From NCBI GenBank assembly GCA_033961575.1, contig CM066733.1:134032421-134096420 (forward strand): DNA of 64,000 nucleotides, written 5' to 3'. Positions within the stretch are counted from its first letter, which is position 1, and each line of letters starts with the position of its first letter. Position numbers and translations under genes: made by a program. The stretch comes from Aselliscus stoliczkanus (lineage: Eukaryota > Chordata > Mammalia > Chiroptera > Hipposideridae). The notes beneath the pieces were generated by a model that saw nothing but the letters and a program-made list of their open reading frames with translations, did not search any database and was not told the origin of the DNA. This document shows positions 46,690 to 58,135 of the stretch, one piece after another.

Positions 46690-47169
46690 TTTTCATTCTG
46701 TTTTTTTGCTCTTTTTATTTATTTTTTTTAACTTATTTTTTACAACAGTGCAATAGTTATACCTTTTACCCCTCAAAGTGACACTTCCCCCCGCCACTTA
46801 CCCCCCACATCATACATATCGATCACAACTCCCCTGACCCCACTCCCACACTGTACTCCTCATCCCGTGACTATATGTATATATTCAATCACAGTTAACA
46901 TTCAATATTATACAACATCAGTTTCAGGTGTACAACGCAGTGATCAAGCCTCTAGCCCATCCCCGAAGCAGTCTCCCCAACAAGACACGCGACCATCTGA
47001 CACTCCACAAAGCATTCACAACATTATCAGTTACAATCCCAGAACTGCACTCCTTATCCCTGCGGCAACATTGTAGTCACCCACCTATGCTGTCCAAAAC
47101 CTTCCCCCTCTCCCTCATCCCCACCCCCTCCCAGCCAGCAGCCAGCAGTTTTTCCTTTATATCTGCTTG

Positions 47170-47515
47170 ATATGATTTCAATCTTCTTAAATTTACTGAG
47201 ACTTGTTTTGTGGCCTATCTTGGAAAATGTCCCATGTGCACTTGAGAAGAATGTATATTCTGTTGTTTCAGAGTGAAATGCTCTAAAAATATCGATAAAA
47301 TCCAGCTGATCTAAAATGTCACTTAAGGCCTCTCTTTCCATGTTGATTTTCTGTCTGGAGGATCTGTCCATTGGTGACAATGGGGTGTTGAAGTCCCCTA
47401 CTACGGTAGTGTTACAGTTGATCTCTGTCTTTATGTCTGTCAAAATCTGTTTTATATAATTAGGAGCTCCTATGTTGAGTGCATAGATGTTTATTAGGAT
47501 TATAGTGCTCTTCAT
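47170..47515 (-). pseudogene. L1 ORF2 endonuclease domain remnant
   Basis: Encodes NIYALNIGAPNYIKQIL, VVGDFNTPLSPMDRSS and YTFFSSAHGTFSKI, i.e. the APE-like endonuclease with GDFN. The deletion begins before the catalytic SDH motif. Non-functional. Confidence 0.88.
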
Positions 47516-48099
47516 TGTCTTTTATTGTAGTCTTCATTTTAAAGTCTATTTTGTCCAAAACAAGTACTGCTACTCCAGCTTTTTTTTCTCATTTCAATTT
47601 GCATGAAATATGTTCTTTCATCCCTTTACTTTCAGTCTGTGTGTGTCTTTTGCTCTGAGATGAGACTCTTGTAAACAGCATATACATGGATCCTATTTTC
47701 TTATCCACTTAGCCACTCTCTGTCTTTTGATTGGAGCATTTAGCCCATTCACATTGAAAATGATTATTGATAGGTGCATATGTATTGCCATTTTGTTATC
47801 TGTATTCCTGGTTTTCCTAGGTTAGCTTGTTTATCCCTTTCTTCTGTTTAAAAAAGCCCTTTTAACATTTCCTGCAATGCTGGCTTGGTGGTAATGAATT
47901 CCTTAAGCTTATTCTTTTTAAGAAGCTCTTTATCTCTCCTTCAATTTTAAGTGATAGCTGTGCTGGATAGAGCAATCTTCGTTGTAGGCACTTATTTTGT
48001 GTCACTTTGAATATTTCCTGCCACTCCCTTCTGGCCTGCAGAGTTTCTGTAGAAAAGTCAGCTGTTAGTCTTACAGGAGTTCCATTGTATTTAACCTGC

Positions 48100-48700
48100 T
48101 GTCTTTCTCTTGCTGCTTTTAGGATTCTTTGTCTTTAATCTTTGCCATTTTAACTATGATGTGTCTTGGTGTGGACCTGTTTAGTTCAGCTTGTTTGGAA
48201 CTCTCTGCACTTCCTGGGCATGTATGTTGATATCCTTCACCAGAGCAGGAAATTTTTCAGTCTTTAGTTTTTCAAATACATTCTCGACCCCTTGCTTCTT
48301 CTCTTCTCCTTCTGGTATTCCTATGGTGCTATTATTGTTGCACTCCATGTTGTCCCATAAGGCTCTTAAACTATTTTCATTGTTTTTTATTCTTTTGTCT
48401 TTTTGTTGTTCCAACTGGGTGATTTCTGCTATTTTGTCTTCCAAATCGCTGATGCGATTCTCTGCTTCATCTACTCTACTGGTGATTACTTTAAGTGTGT
48501 TCTTCTTTTCAGTTATTGTATTTTTTTAGTTCTAGCTGGTTGTTTTTTATGATTTCTCTATCCTTCCTTATGTCCTCACTAAGTTCATTAAACATTCTTA
48601 TCATCAGTATTCTAAACTCTGTCTTTGAAAGGTTGGATCCCTCTGTTTCATTTAGTTGCATTTTTAGAGGTTTCTTCTGATCTTTTACTTGTGACATGTT
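48100..48700 (-). pseudogene. L1 ORF1 protein remnant
   Basis: Two frames (48697-48509 and 48444-48181) encode a Lys/Glu-rich coiled-coil type segment (RISDLEDKIAEITQLEQQ) followed by IGIPEGEEKKQG, typical for the ORF1p RNA-binding domain. Broken by a stop after ELKKYNN. Confidence 0.85.
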
Positions 48701-48847
48701 TCTTCATTTCTTCATTCTGGCTGTCACTCTGTGACTGCTTTGATGTATTAGATAGATCACCAGGAAAGCCCCGGCTGGATCGTGCAGGCGCACAGCTCAC
48801 AGCCCAACACTCCCAGGAAAACTGCCAGTCTCAGCCTGTCCCAATCA

Positions 48848-49168
48848 GCCACTTGCAGATCAGGCTGAGCAGTCCGACAACCAGTCACCAGCCTGGCAAC
48901 TCTGCACGCGCAGTACGGAGAGTGGGGAACCAAGGTGGCTTGCGCACTCCCATGTCTCAATGAGCAGCCTGTTGGAGCCGGAGCACGCCCACCAGGCATG
49001 TCCCTGGCAATGCAGCATAAGCTGTGCAGAGGGTGAAGATCCAAGGTGGCTCACTCCCGAGTCTCAGTGAGCAGCCTGTTGGCGCCGGAGCACGCCCGCC
49101 AGGTGTTTCCCTGGCTACGCAGCACAAGCTGTGTGGAGGGTGGGAATCCAAGGCTGCATGAACGCACA
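48848..49168 (-). repeat. Tandem 107-bp monomers in the L1 5' UTR
   Basis: Units starting at about 48954 and 49061 are direct repeats with a 107-base period (AGCAGCCTGTTGGMGCCGGA, GCACGCCC, CCAGG, AGCTGTGYRGAGGGTG). A third truncated unit lies at about 48848-48953 and keeps GGGGAACCAAGGTGGCT. Confidence 0.8.
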
Positions 49169-49828
49169 CACGCACTTCTGCCCCAATTCCTCCAGACCAA
49201 TGCGGTCCCGGACCTGACCCTCTGTGGGAGGGCCCAACCCTGGCAAAATGGTGCGCTCCTGTACACTACTTATGTGCAAGCTCCACACCAGGGGAACAAT
49301 GGTCCCAAAACCTCCAGCTCCCACACCAAAGGTGCTCAGTTCAGTCTGTCCCCGCAGGCTCCCAGGTCCAGCTTACACAGCCACTCCCTCCACCAGGAAC
49401 CAGGTGAGTGTTCACCGACGGGCGAGCCCGTGCGCCGGCCCCACTGATTCTCTAGCCGCCCTCAGCCTCACCAAGCGGAGCAAAGAGAGTCCTCACTAAT
49501 TTCTACTGTCAGCTATCGTGGAACTCCTCTTCCCGGCAAAGTAACTCTGGGCTGGTGAGCTCGGTGTGGGGCTGGAGGGTCTCTCCTCCAACTGGAGAAG
49601 CCTCCACACCGCTGGGGCTTCCCTCATGGGGTTCACCCTCTCTTGTCCCAACCCTCTTACCAGACTCGACATGGCCTCCTTTTTAAGTTCTTCATTTAGA
49701 GGTTCTGTTCCTCAAGTGTTCTGAAGACTTTTGGGATTGAATGTTGTATAAATTATTTGTAATTTTGGTGTGATCCTGGGAGACAGTTGGCACAGCATCT
49801 GTCTATTCTGCCATCTTACCAGAAGTCC

Positions 49829-51810
49829 TTTTCATTCTATTTTTGATGACATTTAAGTTGTTTCTGATTTGGAGCTATTAACAATAGTGCTGCTTTGAAC
49901 ATGCTTGTATGTGTCTATTGCTTAGGTGGGCATATTTCTACCAGCTACATACCCAGGTGTATAATTGCTGGATTATAGGACAGACATAATTTCAACTTAA
50001 GTGAATAATGTCAAACCTGTTTTCCAAAGTTGTAGCAGTGTACACGCCCATTAGCTGTAATGAGAGTTCTTTTCCATATTCTTGCTAATGCTTGGTATTT
50101 TCAGGCTACATAGTTTTAGCTATTTTAGAGGATATGTAGTAGTATCTCATTGTGGTTTTCATTTTCATTTTTGTGATGATTAATGACATTTAGAACTTTT
50201 TCTTAAGTTTATTAGCCATTTGTATCTTGCATGGATCTGCTCATTTCTTGTCTATTTTTTCTATTAGATTGTCTTTTTATTTTATTTTTAATTTGAAGGA
50301 ATTTGTTACATATGCTGAATATGAAGCTTTAGCAGTTATATATATGTTGCAAATATTTTTCCTCTTGTTGTGGCTTGCTTTCTACCCTCTTACTAGAGTA
50401 ATAAAAGAAGTTCTTAAATGTGAGATAGTCTGTGAGAGGGAGAGAAACCTTATACCCCTAATGCAAACAGGTATTTTGGAAAGTAAGTGAATTCTCTCAG
50501 GAAGGTAAAGGAGAAAGTTCCTGCCCTGGATGCAAACATTTGGCTCTGGACAAGATAAGTTTTCTTATCCTTTGAAAGGGAACATATGACTCCAGGCCTA
50601 ACACCCATGGAACATTAAGAGCAAATGAATCTGGGAACAGGAGATATTCTATGACATGCCAATTTCCTTTGCTCAGGAAGACAAACTGCCCAGAAATGTG
50701 AAAATATTCAGGGAGCATTGTGTTCCTAACATTCTTTTATAAAGGGCCGGCCGAGTGGCTCAGTTGGTTAAGAGCGCTCTCAAGAGTGCGAGCTGAGCTC
50801 TGAGCAACAGCAGTTCGATGCCCAGCCCAAGCTGAGCTGAAGATGAGCTGCCAACAGGTGGCAGGATGGCTCAGCTAAAAAAGAAACAAAAACTGCATAC
50901 ATTCTATTACATGAATATACCACATTTGATTTACCCATTCTCCTGTTGATGAACTTTTGAGTTGTGTCTTACTGAGTTGTAAGAGTCCTTTATGTATTCT
51001 GGATGTAAGTCCTTTGTCCAATATGGGTGTTGTAAATATTTTCTCCCGGTTTATGGCTTCCCTTTTTAATTTTTACAATGATGTCTGCAAGAGCAGAAGT
51101 TTTTAATTTTGATAAAATCCAATTTTTCAATTTTTTTCCTTTTTAGTTGTATTTTGGTGTCCCATCTAAGAAATCTTTGTGTAGCCCAATGTTGAAGATT
51201 TTTTCCTAGAAATTTTATAGTTTTACCTTTTATAATTAAATCTACAGTACATTGTAAGTTAATTTTTGTGTATGGTGTGACAAAAAAGTAGAGATTAATT
51301 CTTTTTGCCATGCAGATGTCCTGTTGTTTCTGTACCATTTGCTCAAAAAGATTTTCAGTTCACATTAAATTGCTTTAGCCTGTTGTTAAAAATCTATTGA
51401 CCACATATATGTGCAGGTCTATTTCTGGATCTCTATCCTTCTCATTGGTTTCTTTACCACATTTAAAAAAAAATAAACTTTTTAGTTTTTATTTTTGTAT
51501 TGGTGTACAAAAAATTTGTAAAGGCAGTACACAGTTTCTGCATACTCCTTACCCAGTTACATTGCCATGGTAAATTTTTAAAACTAAGAAAGTTACATTG
51601 GCATATTACTGTTAAGTAAACTCCAGACTTTATTTAGATTTCTGTAGTTTTCCCATTTCTGTTCCAGGACCCATTTCAGGGTACCACATTGCATGTAGTT
51701 GCCGTGTCTCCTCAGATTCCTCTGGTCTGTGATAATTTCTCAGTCTCTCTATGTTTGGCATGACCTTGGCAGTCTTAAGTATTGGTCAGGTGTCCTGTAG
51801 ACTAAAAAAA
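49829..51810 (-). repeat. Old L1M ORF2/3' region, antisense, right part
   Basis: Continues the copy broken at 46689: GGAGCTATTAACAATAGTGC, GAGGATATGTAGTAGTATCT, CTTTATGTATTCTGGATGTA and ATCTTTGTGTAGCCC are old L1 ORF2 text in antisense. From about 51480 it is 3'-UTR-like (GGACCCATTTCAGGGTACCA). Interrupted by the SINE at 50744-50898. Confidence 0.8.
50744..50898 (+). repeat. SINE, GCTCAAGAGTG subfamily, inside old L1
   Basis: GGGCCGGCCGAGTGGCTCAG, GAGCGCTCTCAAGAGTGCGA, GCTGCCAACAGGTGGCAGGA, GGCTCAGCTAAAA tail. Flanks ACATTCTTTTATA and ACATTCTATTACA form a diverged duplication at 50729 and 50899. Confidence 0.87.
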
Positions 51811-51829
51811 AAAATCTACAGATAATTTT

Positions 51830-52455
51830 AAAATATTAATATGAGAGTTTAGAAACGTTTCTAGACATGAATTCAATATTCAAAAAGCAATTGCATGTCT
51901 ATACATCAATATTAAACAGGTAGAAAATGAAATAAAAGTATCATTTAGAATGGCATGAAGAATACCAAGGTTACGCACAACCTTTATGGGAAAATGTATG
52001 AAGTTCCAATGAGTGACATCGAAAAATGTTTTTTTTTGGATGGGGAGATATAGATTGTGGTAATGGATTGAGGACTCAATATCTGTTAAAATTAGGTCAT
52101 AGGTTCAATACAATTCAAGTCAAAATTTTAACAGATTTCTGTGAAACTTGACAAGGTGATTATAAAATCTGTGTGGAATTACAAAGGCCCAGAAATAATC
52201 AAGACTTGTTTTTTTAATTCAGATGGGAGGAATTTACCTTCTACATATTAAGACTTATTGTAAAATTACAGTAAGACAATGTGGCAGACTAAAAGATCAA
52301 TGAAACAGTATATAGAGTTGGGCATTTATGGACATTCGCTAAATGATGAAGGAAGTATTTTTAGATAAGTGGGGAAAGAATGGGATTTTCAGTGAGATCT
52401 GGGAAAATTGGGTATTTATCTTATTTCATACAACATACAAAAATTATGTGAGATG
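51830..52455 (+). repeat. Old L1M ORF2 remnant, sense
   Basis: AAGCAATTGCATGTCTATAC, TACAATTCAAGTCAAAATTT, TGTGTGGAATTACAAAGGCC and AAGACAATGTGGCAGACTAA are plus-strand ORF2 text, full of stops. Confidence 0.75.
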
Positions 52456-52464
52456 CATTGAAGA

Positions 52465-52928
52465 GCTGTTATGGGTTAAATAATGTTCTCTCCCCCTCAC
52501 ATTCATATGTTGAGGTCCTAACTCCCTGTTCTTCAAAAAGTGACCTTACTTGGAAATAGGGTTGTTGCAGATGTAATTAGTTGCATTAGGATGAGGTCAT
52601 ACCTGGAGTAGGATGGGCCTATAATCCGTATGACTCCTGTCCTTATAAAAAGGAGAAATTTGGATGCAAACATGTGCAGAGGGAGAATGCCATGTGAACA
52701 GAAAGGCAGAGATGTGGACATGCATCTCTCAGCCAAGGAACACCAACGACTGCTGGTAAACCACCAGAAGCTAGGTGACAGGCATGGGCAGATCCCGTCT
52801 CAGAGCTCTCAGAAGGAACCCACCCTGCTGACACTTTGATTTCAGACTTCCAGCCTCCAGAGCCGTGAGATGATAAATTTCTGTCATTTAAGCTGCCTTT
52901 GTTATGGCAGCCTTAATAATAGAAGATT
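52465..52928 (+). repeat. MST/MLT1-type MaLR LTR
   Basis: CATATGTTGAGGTCCTAACT, GATGAGGTCATACCTGGAGT, AGGAGAAATTTGGATGCAAA, GACACTTTGATTTCAGACTT and GTTATGGCAGCCTTAATAAT in LTR order. Solo LTR, no internal region, inserted in the old sense L1. Confidence 0.85.
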
Positions 52929-52929
52929 A

Positions 52930-53044
52930 GGGCCAGCCGAGTGGCACAGTGGTTAAGCGTTGGCTTGGGAAGCCAGCGGCCCCGATTCGGGTCCCGCATA
53001 TGAGGGCCAGTGACACTGCCCTAAAAAAAAAAAAAAAATAATAA
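52930..53044 (+). repeat. Short tRNA-derived SINE with TSD at LTR edge
   Basis: GGGCCAGCCGAGTGGCACAG head, GCTTGGGAAGCC, GATTCGGGTCCC, GACACTGCCCT, A16 tail. TSD TAATAATAGAAGATTA at 52914-52929 and 53045-53060. Confidence 0.93.
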
Positions 53045-53589
53045 TAATAATAGAAGATTATATGTATTCTGGATACTGGGCAACTTTCACTTAATTTCAA
53101 AGAATATTTTTAACTAAGGAGTTTGTGATGTATGGTCATTTTTTTTCTATTGTGAGACTGACAATTATGGAAAAAGAAACAGTACTCCCAACAGAAACAA
53201 TGGCTTCTGGAAGGGTTTATAAATAGCCACAGAAGTTACTTCAGTCAGTATCATAAAGAATGGTGGTAATAAAGAAGATGAAAATCCTTGCAAATGTTGA
53301 ATGACCTTGGCATTCATGATCACCAAAAAAGTTCTCAATGCAACAACTGTTGGTATAATAATTCAGCTGGTGGTTGCACCTGCCAGGCATGCTAATTAGC
53401 AGAGTATGTGAAAAGAAACCTAAGAGTCCTGTTTTCAGATATGGAAAGACAGAGCACAACGTTAATAATCTATTTTAACCCAAGTCCTGAGGTAGTTTGG
53501 CTTTACTCAGTTGTAGCACAGTTCCCTCTGCTGGGTAGTTTAAGGAATTTAGATTTGAAGAGTTTTGAAAATGCTTCAGTTAGCATATT

Positions 53590-53960
53590 GGTCATTTTGG
53601 AGTTTTTATTTCAAAAGGGGCTTAGAATAGCCAAAATATCTCAAATAAAAGCAAAGTTGGACAGTTTACACTACACCAAGATTTCAAGGCTTTATGTTAT
53701 AAAGCTACAAACTGATAAATTAGAATTTGTTAAAAGTAACAATTGTTTGTTAAAAAAACAAAACCCTTTTAAGTGATTGAGAAAGTAAAAGTACATAGCA
53801 GAAGAAATTTGCAATACATACGTACCTCAAAAGAAGGCAGAAAATATGAATAATTCCTACAAATTGATAAGAAAAAGATGGACAATCCAATATAAAAATA
53901 AGCAAAAGTCTCAACAGGTACTTCAACAAAAGAAGATATCAAAAACATCTTCATTAGCCA
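53590..53960 (+). repeat. Old L1M ORF2 remnant, sense
   Basis: AAAAGCAAAGTTGGACAGTT, CAATACATACGTACCTCAAA, GATAAGAAAAAGATGGACAA and ATCTTCATTAGCCATATGAT are L1 ORF2 text near its C-terminal part. Heavily mutated. Confidence 0.7.
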
Positions 53961-54479
53961 TATGATAATATGGAAGGAAACATAGAGATAGGGCAGCCTA
54001 GTTCTTTTCCCTTTCAGTTCTTTCACACCAGTAAGCTGAGGGTGGATAAGTGTTGGTATAATGTCCATGTACCAAAAATCAAGCTAAAAATATCTGACTT
54101 AGTTCAATGCAGCACTTTTTTCACTGTTTTGTTAAGAATTAAATACATATGCATGTACAAGCTATGAAATATGAACTGTGTAATTTCAGTGATTCTGCAT
54201 ACAAGTTAAATGCTCTTATTGTTGCATTGAAAACTGCCATTGCACGATATAAAGGTGAATTGTGAAATTCATGCTAATATCTAAGCATTTTAATTTTTCT
54301 TCACTTAGAGTGACATTAAGTAGCAAATAAAAGAACACCATGACAAGTTAAGAGAGATCATGCAAAAAAGGAAAAAGTCTTTATATTTTAGTACCTTTCA
54401 TGGCACTTTGCCCAATGTTTGAACAAGAAGCCTGGCATTTTCATTTTGTACTGGGCCCTGCAAATTATGTAGCCTGCCC

Positions 54480-54985
54480 CATTTACAAATCAGTAATTTT
54501 AATCCTAGATATATACTTAACAAGAATAAACGCTGATTTTTGCCAAAAGACACACATAAAAATAGTAACAAATTTATTCATAATACTCCCAAACAAGAAA
54601 TAACCACAATGTGCTTCAACATTAGAACATATAAACTGTAGCATATTCATACAATGGAATACTAGACAGCAATGAAAACAACTGGATACCTGCTACCTGC
54701 AGCAACATAAATGAGTCTCACAGGTGTGATGTTGAACAAAAGAGCCCAGACCCTAAAATATATGTGTACTATGTGCTTTCATTTATGGGAAGTTCAAAAA
54801 CAGGCTAAATAAATGTGTATTAATAGAAGTCAGAATACTGATTGCATTGGAAGTTGGGGGAGGGGACAAAACAGCAACTTCTGAGGAGCTGGGAATGTTT
54901 TCTATCTTGATCTTGGGATGATTACACTTACACATGTCACATCTGTAAAAATTAAACAAGCTGTACCAGCAAAGATAAGTGTAAG
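54480..54985 (+). repeat. Old L1M ORF2 3' end and 3' UTR, sense
   Basis: ATACAATGGAATACTAGACA, GCAACATAAATGAGTCTCAC, TATGTGCTTTCATTTATGGG and CTTACACATGTCACATCTGT are the end of an L1 element in sense. Confidence 0.8.
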
Positions 54986-55100
54986 TTTTACACATCAAAA
55001 AAAGGAAATAAAAATAAATTTTAAAAAAGGAAATAAAAAGAAAAAATTAATCCATCTCAAAGATAACATGATGAATGCAGAACTCTTTCTCCACTGTGCA

Positions 55101-55129
55101 TGTGCGTGAGTGTGTGTGTGTGTGTGTAT
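55101..55129. repeat. (TG)n-rich short microsatellite
   Basis: TGTGCGTGAG followed by about nine TG units. Confidence 0.8.
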
Positions 55130-55519
55130 GTTGGGGTGGGGGGAAGCCTGTGTTGCTTTTGAATGCACTTGGGGTAGCGGGCAAACAAAGCATGTGACTA
55201 TCCACTTTCCTGACTCTGCCTTTTCATTGAAATAAATTATTTGTAAATAGTGGCATTTTGTAATCATATGACACTATTTTACTTGGGTCTGAATTCCTAA
55301 TTTAAAGATTGACTGTCATTAACTTATGCACTGTCCTATCTAAAGTGTGAAAGTTAAGCTTAGGCTCATAACCTCTTCATTTTTAGAAACAATCAAAATT
55401 GCTGTCATGTATAATTATTTTTATTTCACTACTGACAACCTCATTTTAAATTTTCTCTGGGATCTTGATGTCACATGACAGTTATTTGGAATGCTCTTTC
55501 CCTGATATATACAGGTCTG

Positions 55520-55806
55520 ACCTCTCAACTCAGGTTTTTGTTCAAATGTCCTCAGAGAGACCTTGTATGATCTCCATTCAAAATAGCCAATCCCTTTGTC
55601 AAATTCTTTGTTCTTACCTATTCTTACTGTTTGTTTACCATGACCTGACATTATGGGATGTCTATAGGTGTGTGTATGTATGTGTCTGAATACATTACTA
55701 TGTCTGTCTTCTCCACTAAGAATGTAACCTCCAAGAGGGTCAGGATTCCTCTTTTACTCACTGCCTGGCATCTCGTAGGTGCACATTATACATGTGTTGA
55801 ATGAAT
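55520..55806 (+). repeat. L2 3'-end remnant
   Basis: GACCTTGTATGATCTCCATT, CTTCTCCACTAAGAATGTAA, CCTCCAAGAGGGTCAGGATT, TCTCGTAGGTGCACATTATA and GTTGAATGAATGA follow L2 3' order. It directly abuts the poly(A) end of the kinase retrocopy. Confidence 0.7.
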
Positions 55807-55813
55807 GACAAGC

Positions 55814-57506
55814 CTATTTTTTTTAAGCATGTTTTCTTTATTTTTCAATTAACATTGGCATACAGCATATTAGTATATCTAAAAGGGCTTGACTTTTTTC
55901 CATCTTGACTGCCTCTTTTTCAACAGTGTACAACAGAACATTGTGAGGCAGTTGCGGCAGGCCATGGCAACCCTGCGCCATGCGTGACAGGTTTCCGGTG
56001 ATGATCCGATGCTGGTGGTGCTGGTGCTGTAGTTTATGTCAAAGGAGTCCTCAGAGCTACTACTCTCGAAGCCCTCGATGGTGGTTTTCCTCTTCCACCA
56101 TAGCCTGAGCTTGTGGCTGACTGGCCTGAATTCCGGGCTGGTTTCAGCAGTGACGGTGCTGCGACCCAGGATTTGCCCGGGCATGGCAGCCCTCAGCTCC
56201 TGGCTGGGTTCAGCAGAGACTGTGCTGCGCTTCAGGACAGATTTGGGGCTGATGGTTCTCAGGCTGGGGGGTGGAGTCCCGGAGTGATGGTAGTTGGCTC
56301 TGTGATGGGCTCAGAAGAGACAGTGCTCGGCTTCCTGCTGGGCTCAGGAGTGACAACCTTCACCTTCTGGAGGGCTAGGGGAGCCGCAGGCTTTTCGCCC
56401 CTCTGCCCCAACTTGTAGACGTCGTGGTACTGCTCAACCGGTGGCATAGTAGAGGTCCCTGGCTGCTCCTCCCAGGCTAGAGCAGTACTCTGCCTAGTGG
56501 GATTGTAGGGCTTGACATGAATAAGGCAAGGATGAAATTTAGACTTTTCTCTCTGGAGCATGAGGTAGGCCGCTTTATTGTTCGACGAGTCCTGGATGTC
56601 CTCACACCCGACGCCCAGCAGTGCCGACCTCCATCGGGCCCTCGGGTCTATGTTCTCGTTGACTGGCTCTCTATAAGGCATGAGAGCCGCCTCGTTCTGA
56701 TTGATCCAAGGATCTGACATGATATTCGAGTAAATCTTTTCTCTCCATGGGGTTCACCTGGAGCATTTTCTGAGGCAAAGTCTCTAGTTCAAACAAGAAA
56801 AAGTAGGGTACGGTGTACTTCCCCCGTATTATCTGTTGTCCCAGCTTTTTCCAGCTCAGAGCCTTGAACGGGAGGGTTCCTGCCACCATCCTGTATAATG
56901 TTACGCCCAGGCTCCAAACATCGACCACTGGTCCTTCATAAGCTTCACGCCGAAACAGTTCTGGAGCTGCATAGGAAGGGGTGCCACACCTTGTGGTTAA
57001 TTTCTTGTCCGTCAATTCCATGGTAAGTCCAAAATTGGCGAATTTAGTATTCCTGTTACAATCAAACAAAATGTTCTGGGGCTTTATAGCCCAGTGTGTG
57101 AATTCGCTCTGATGGAAATAATAAACGGCTGATAAAAGCTTCCGGAAGATGATGAGGGCCTCCCTCTCCTTCATTCGTCCATGAGCTGTCAGATAGTCCA
57201 TCATACTGCCGCCGCCCAAATATTCCATTACAAGAAAGAGGGAGAACTCAGTTTCAATAACCTCATACAGCTGCTGATGTTCGGGTGCCGCAGCGCTTTC
57301 ATGCACTGGATTTCTCGCATGAGATGTCTGTGGAGGTTGGCAGAGTCCCTCAGTGTCACAATTTTAATAGCCACTGGGATCCCAGTGGGAAGATGCACAG
57401 CCAGCTTCACCTTGGCATAGCTGCCCTCGTTAATGGTTTTCTGGAGCTTCTAATGCCCATCAAGGAGCTCCTGGTCAGCAGAAGTGCCTGGATGTTCGTG
57501 TGCCAT
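55814..57506 (-). pseudogene. Sperm-motility-kinase/MARK-like retrocopy, dead
   Basis: Intronless. ATG at 57506-57504 has a good context (GCCACCATGG). A TAG stop follows about 16 codons later. The Gly-rich loop INEGSYAKV, VAIK lysine, TRCGTPSYAAPELF and DVWSLGVTLYRMVAGTLPF place it in the MARK/sperm motility kinase group. Further on, DPWINQNEAALMPYREP and a UBA-like segment (EDIQDSSNNKAAYLML) follow, then a Ser/Thr-rich tail ending WKKVKPF at 55879. Catalytic HRD is HWA and DFG is NFG. Frameshifts lie near 57280 (at HPNI), near 56740 (at NPMER) and near 56260. AATAAA (plus 55837-55842) and A8 (plus 55816-55823) end it, as in a processed mRNA copy. It could be a decayed member of an intronless gene family rather than a direct retrocopy. 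Confidence 0.88.
55816..55842 (-). terminator. Poly(A) signal and genomic poly(A) tail of the kinase retrocopy
   Basis: On the minus strand AATAAA is followed 13 bases later by eight A, about 37 bases past the last codon, then by unrelated L2 text. This is the end structure of a reverse-transcribed mRNA. Confidence 0.7.
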
Positions 57507-57839
57507 GGTGGCCAGCTGACTACACTCACTGACAATACTAACTAGGCTAATAAACAATAACTATATTAACTAGCTGACTAAGTATACTAACTATATCAAC
57601 AAAATTATTACCGATGCTAATAAACAATAACTATAGTAATATTATAAATGCGGGATAAAAGGAGAAAACAAACTAGCTAGTCCAGTCCAACAGGTCACCA
57701 CTAATCAGCTTCCTAGGCTTATATGGACTAAACCCTCAGCCCAGCTAGGGCCTTATATACAAATGTTTGTCATTACGTCACACTGGTGCTTTATGAGGTC
57801 AGAGCCCAAAACTGACCAATCACAGCTGAGGATAAACTA

Positions 57840-58135
57840 CAGTGGTTTTCCTCAGTTTTTGGCCTCAAGACCCCTTTACTCTGAAAAAAAAGGGAGAATG
57901 ACCCCAAAGAGGTTTTTTCTTTATGTGGGATATTGAAGACTGATATTTACTTTATTAGAATTTAAAATCTGTAGGATGCTTTGAAAAAAAATACATATAT
58001 TAAAATATTCTTCCTGGAGTGGGGGATCGGGTGTAGGGTGGTGAATAGTGTTGTATTTTGAAAAGTCCCTGAGATATGATATGTTTTCATTCCCTCAGCC
58101 AAGAAATGGTACTGCCCATTGAGAATCACTGTTTG
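57840..58135. repeat. Possible DNA transposon remnant
   Basis: GTTTTTGGCCTCAAGACCCC, GAATGACCCCAAAGAGGTTT and ATGTGGGATATTGAAGACTG resemble a known mammal-wide DNA transposon. The right end GAGAATCACTG is compatible with an inverted end. Family not certain. Confidence 0.4.

Larger units (their letters stand above)
46706..49828 (-). mobile_element. Younger L1 retrotransposon with large internal deletion
   Basis: Minus-strand L1. The 5' end at 49828 begins GGACTTCTGGTAAGATGGCA with a YY1-type AAGATGGC, as in L1 5' UTRs. About 48750-49800 is a GC-rich 5' UTR. ORF1 remains lie at 48697-48100 and include NSTIGIPEGEE of the ORF1 RNA-binding domain. The ORF2 endonuclease segment is 47515-47170. Near 47160-47176 it jumps directly to the L1 3' UTR (46706-47160), so reverse transcriptase and the C-terminus are missing. 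TSD TTTTCATTCTRTTTTT at 46690-46705 and 49829-49844, one mismatch. Dead copy. Confidence 0.88.

Noticed and set aside
48757..49447. Cluster of 60-133 codon frames on both strands
   Set aside because: Lies in the GC-rich L1 5' UTR with tandem monomers and belongs to the element, not to a host gene.
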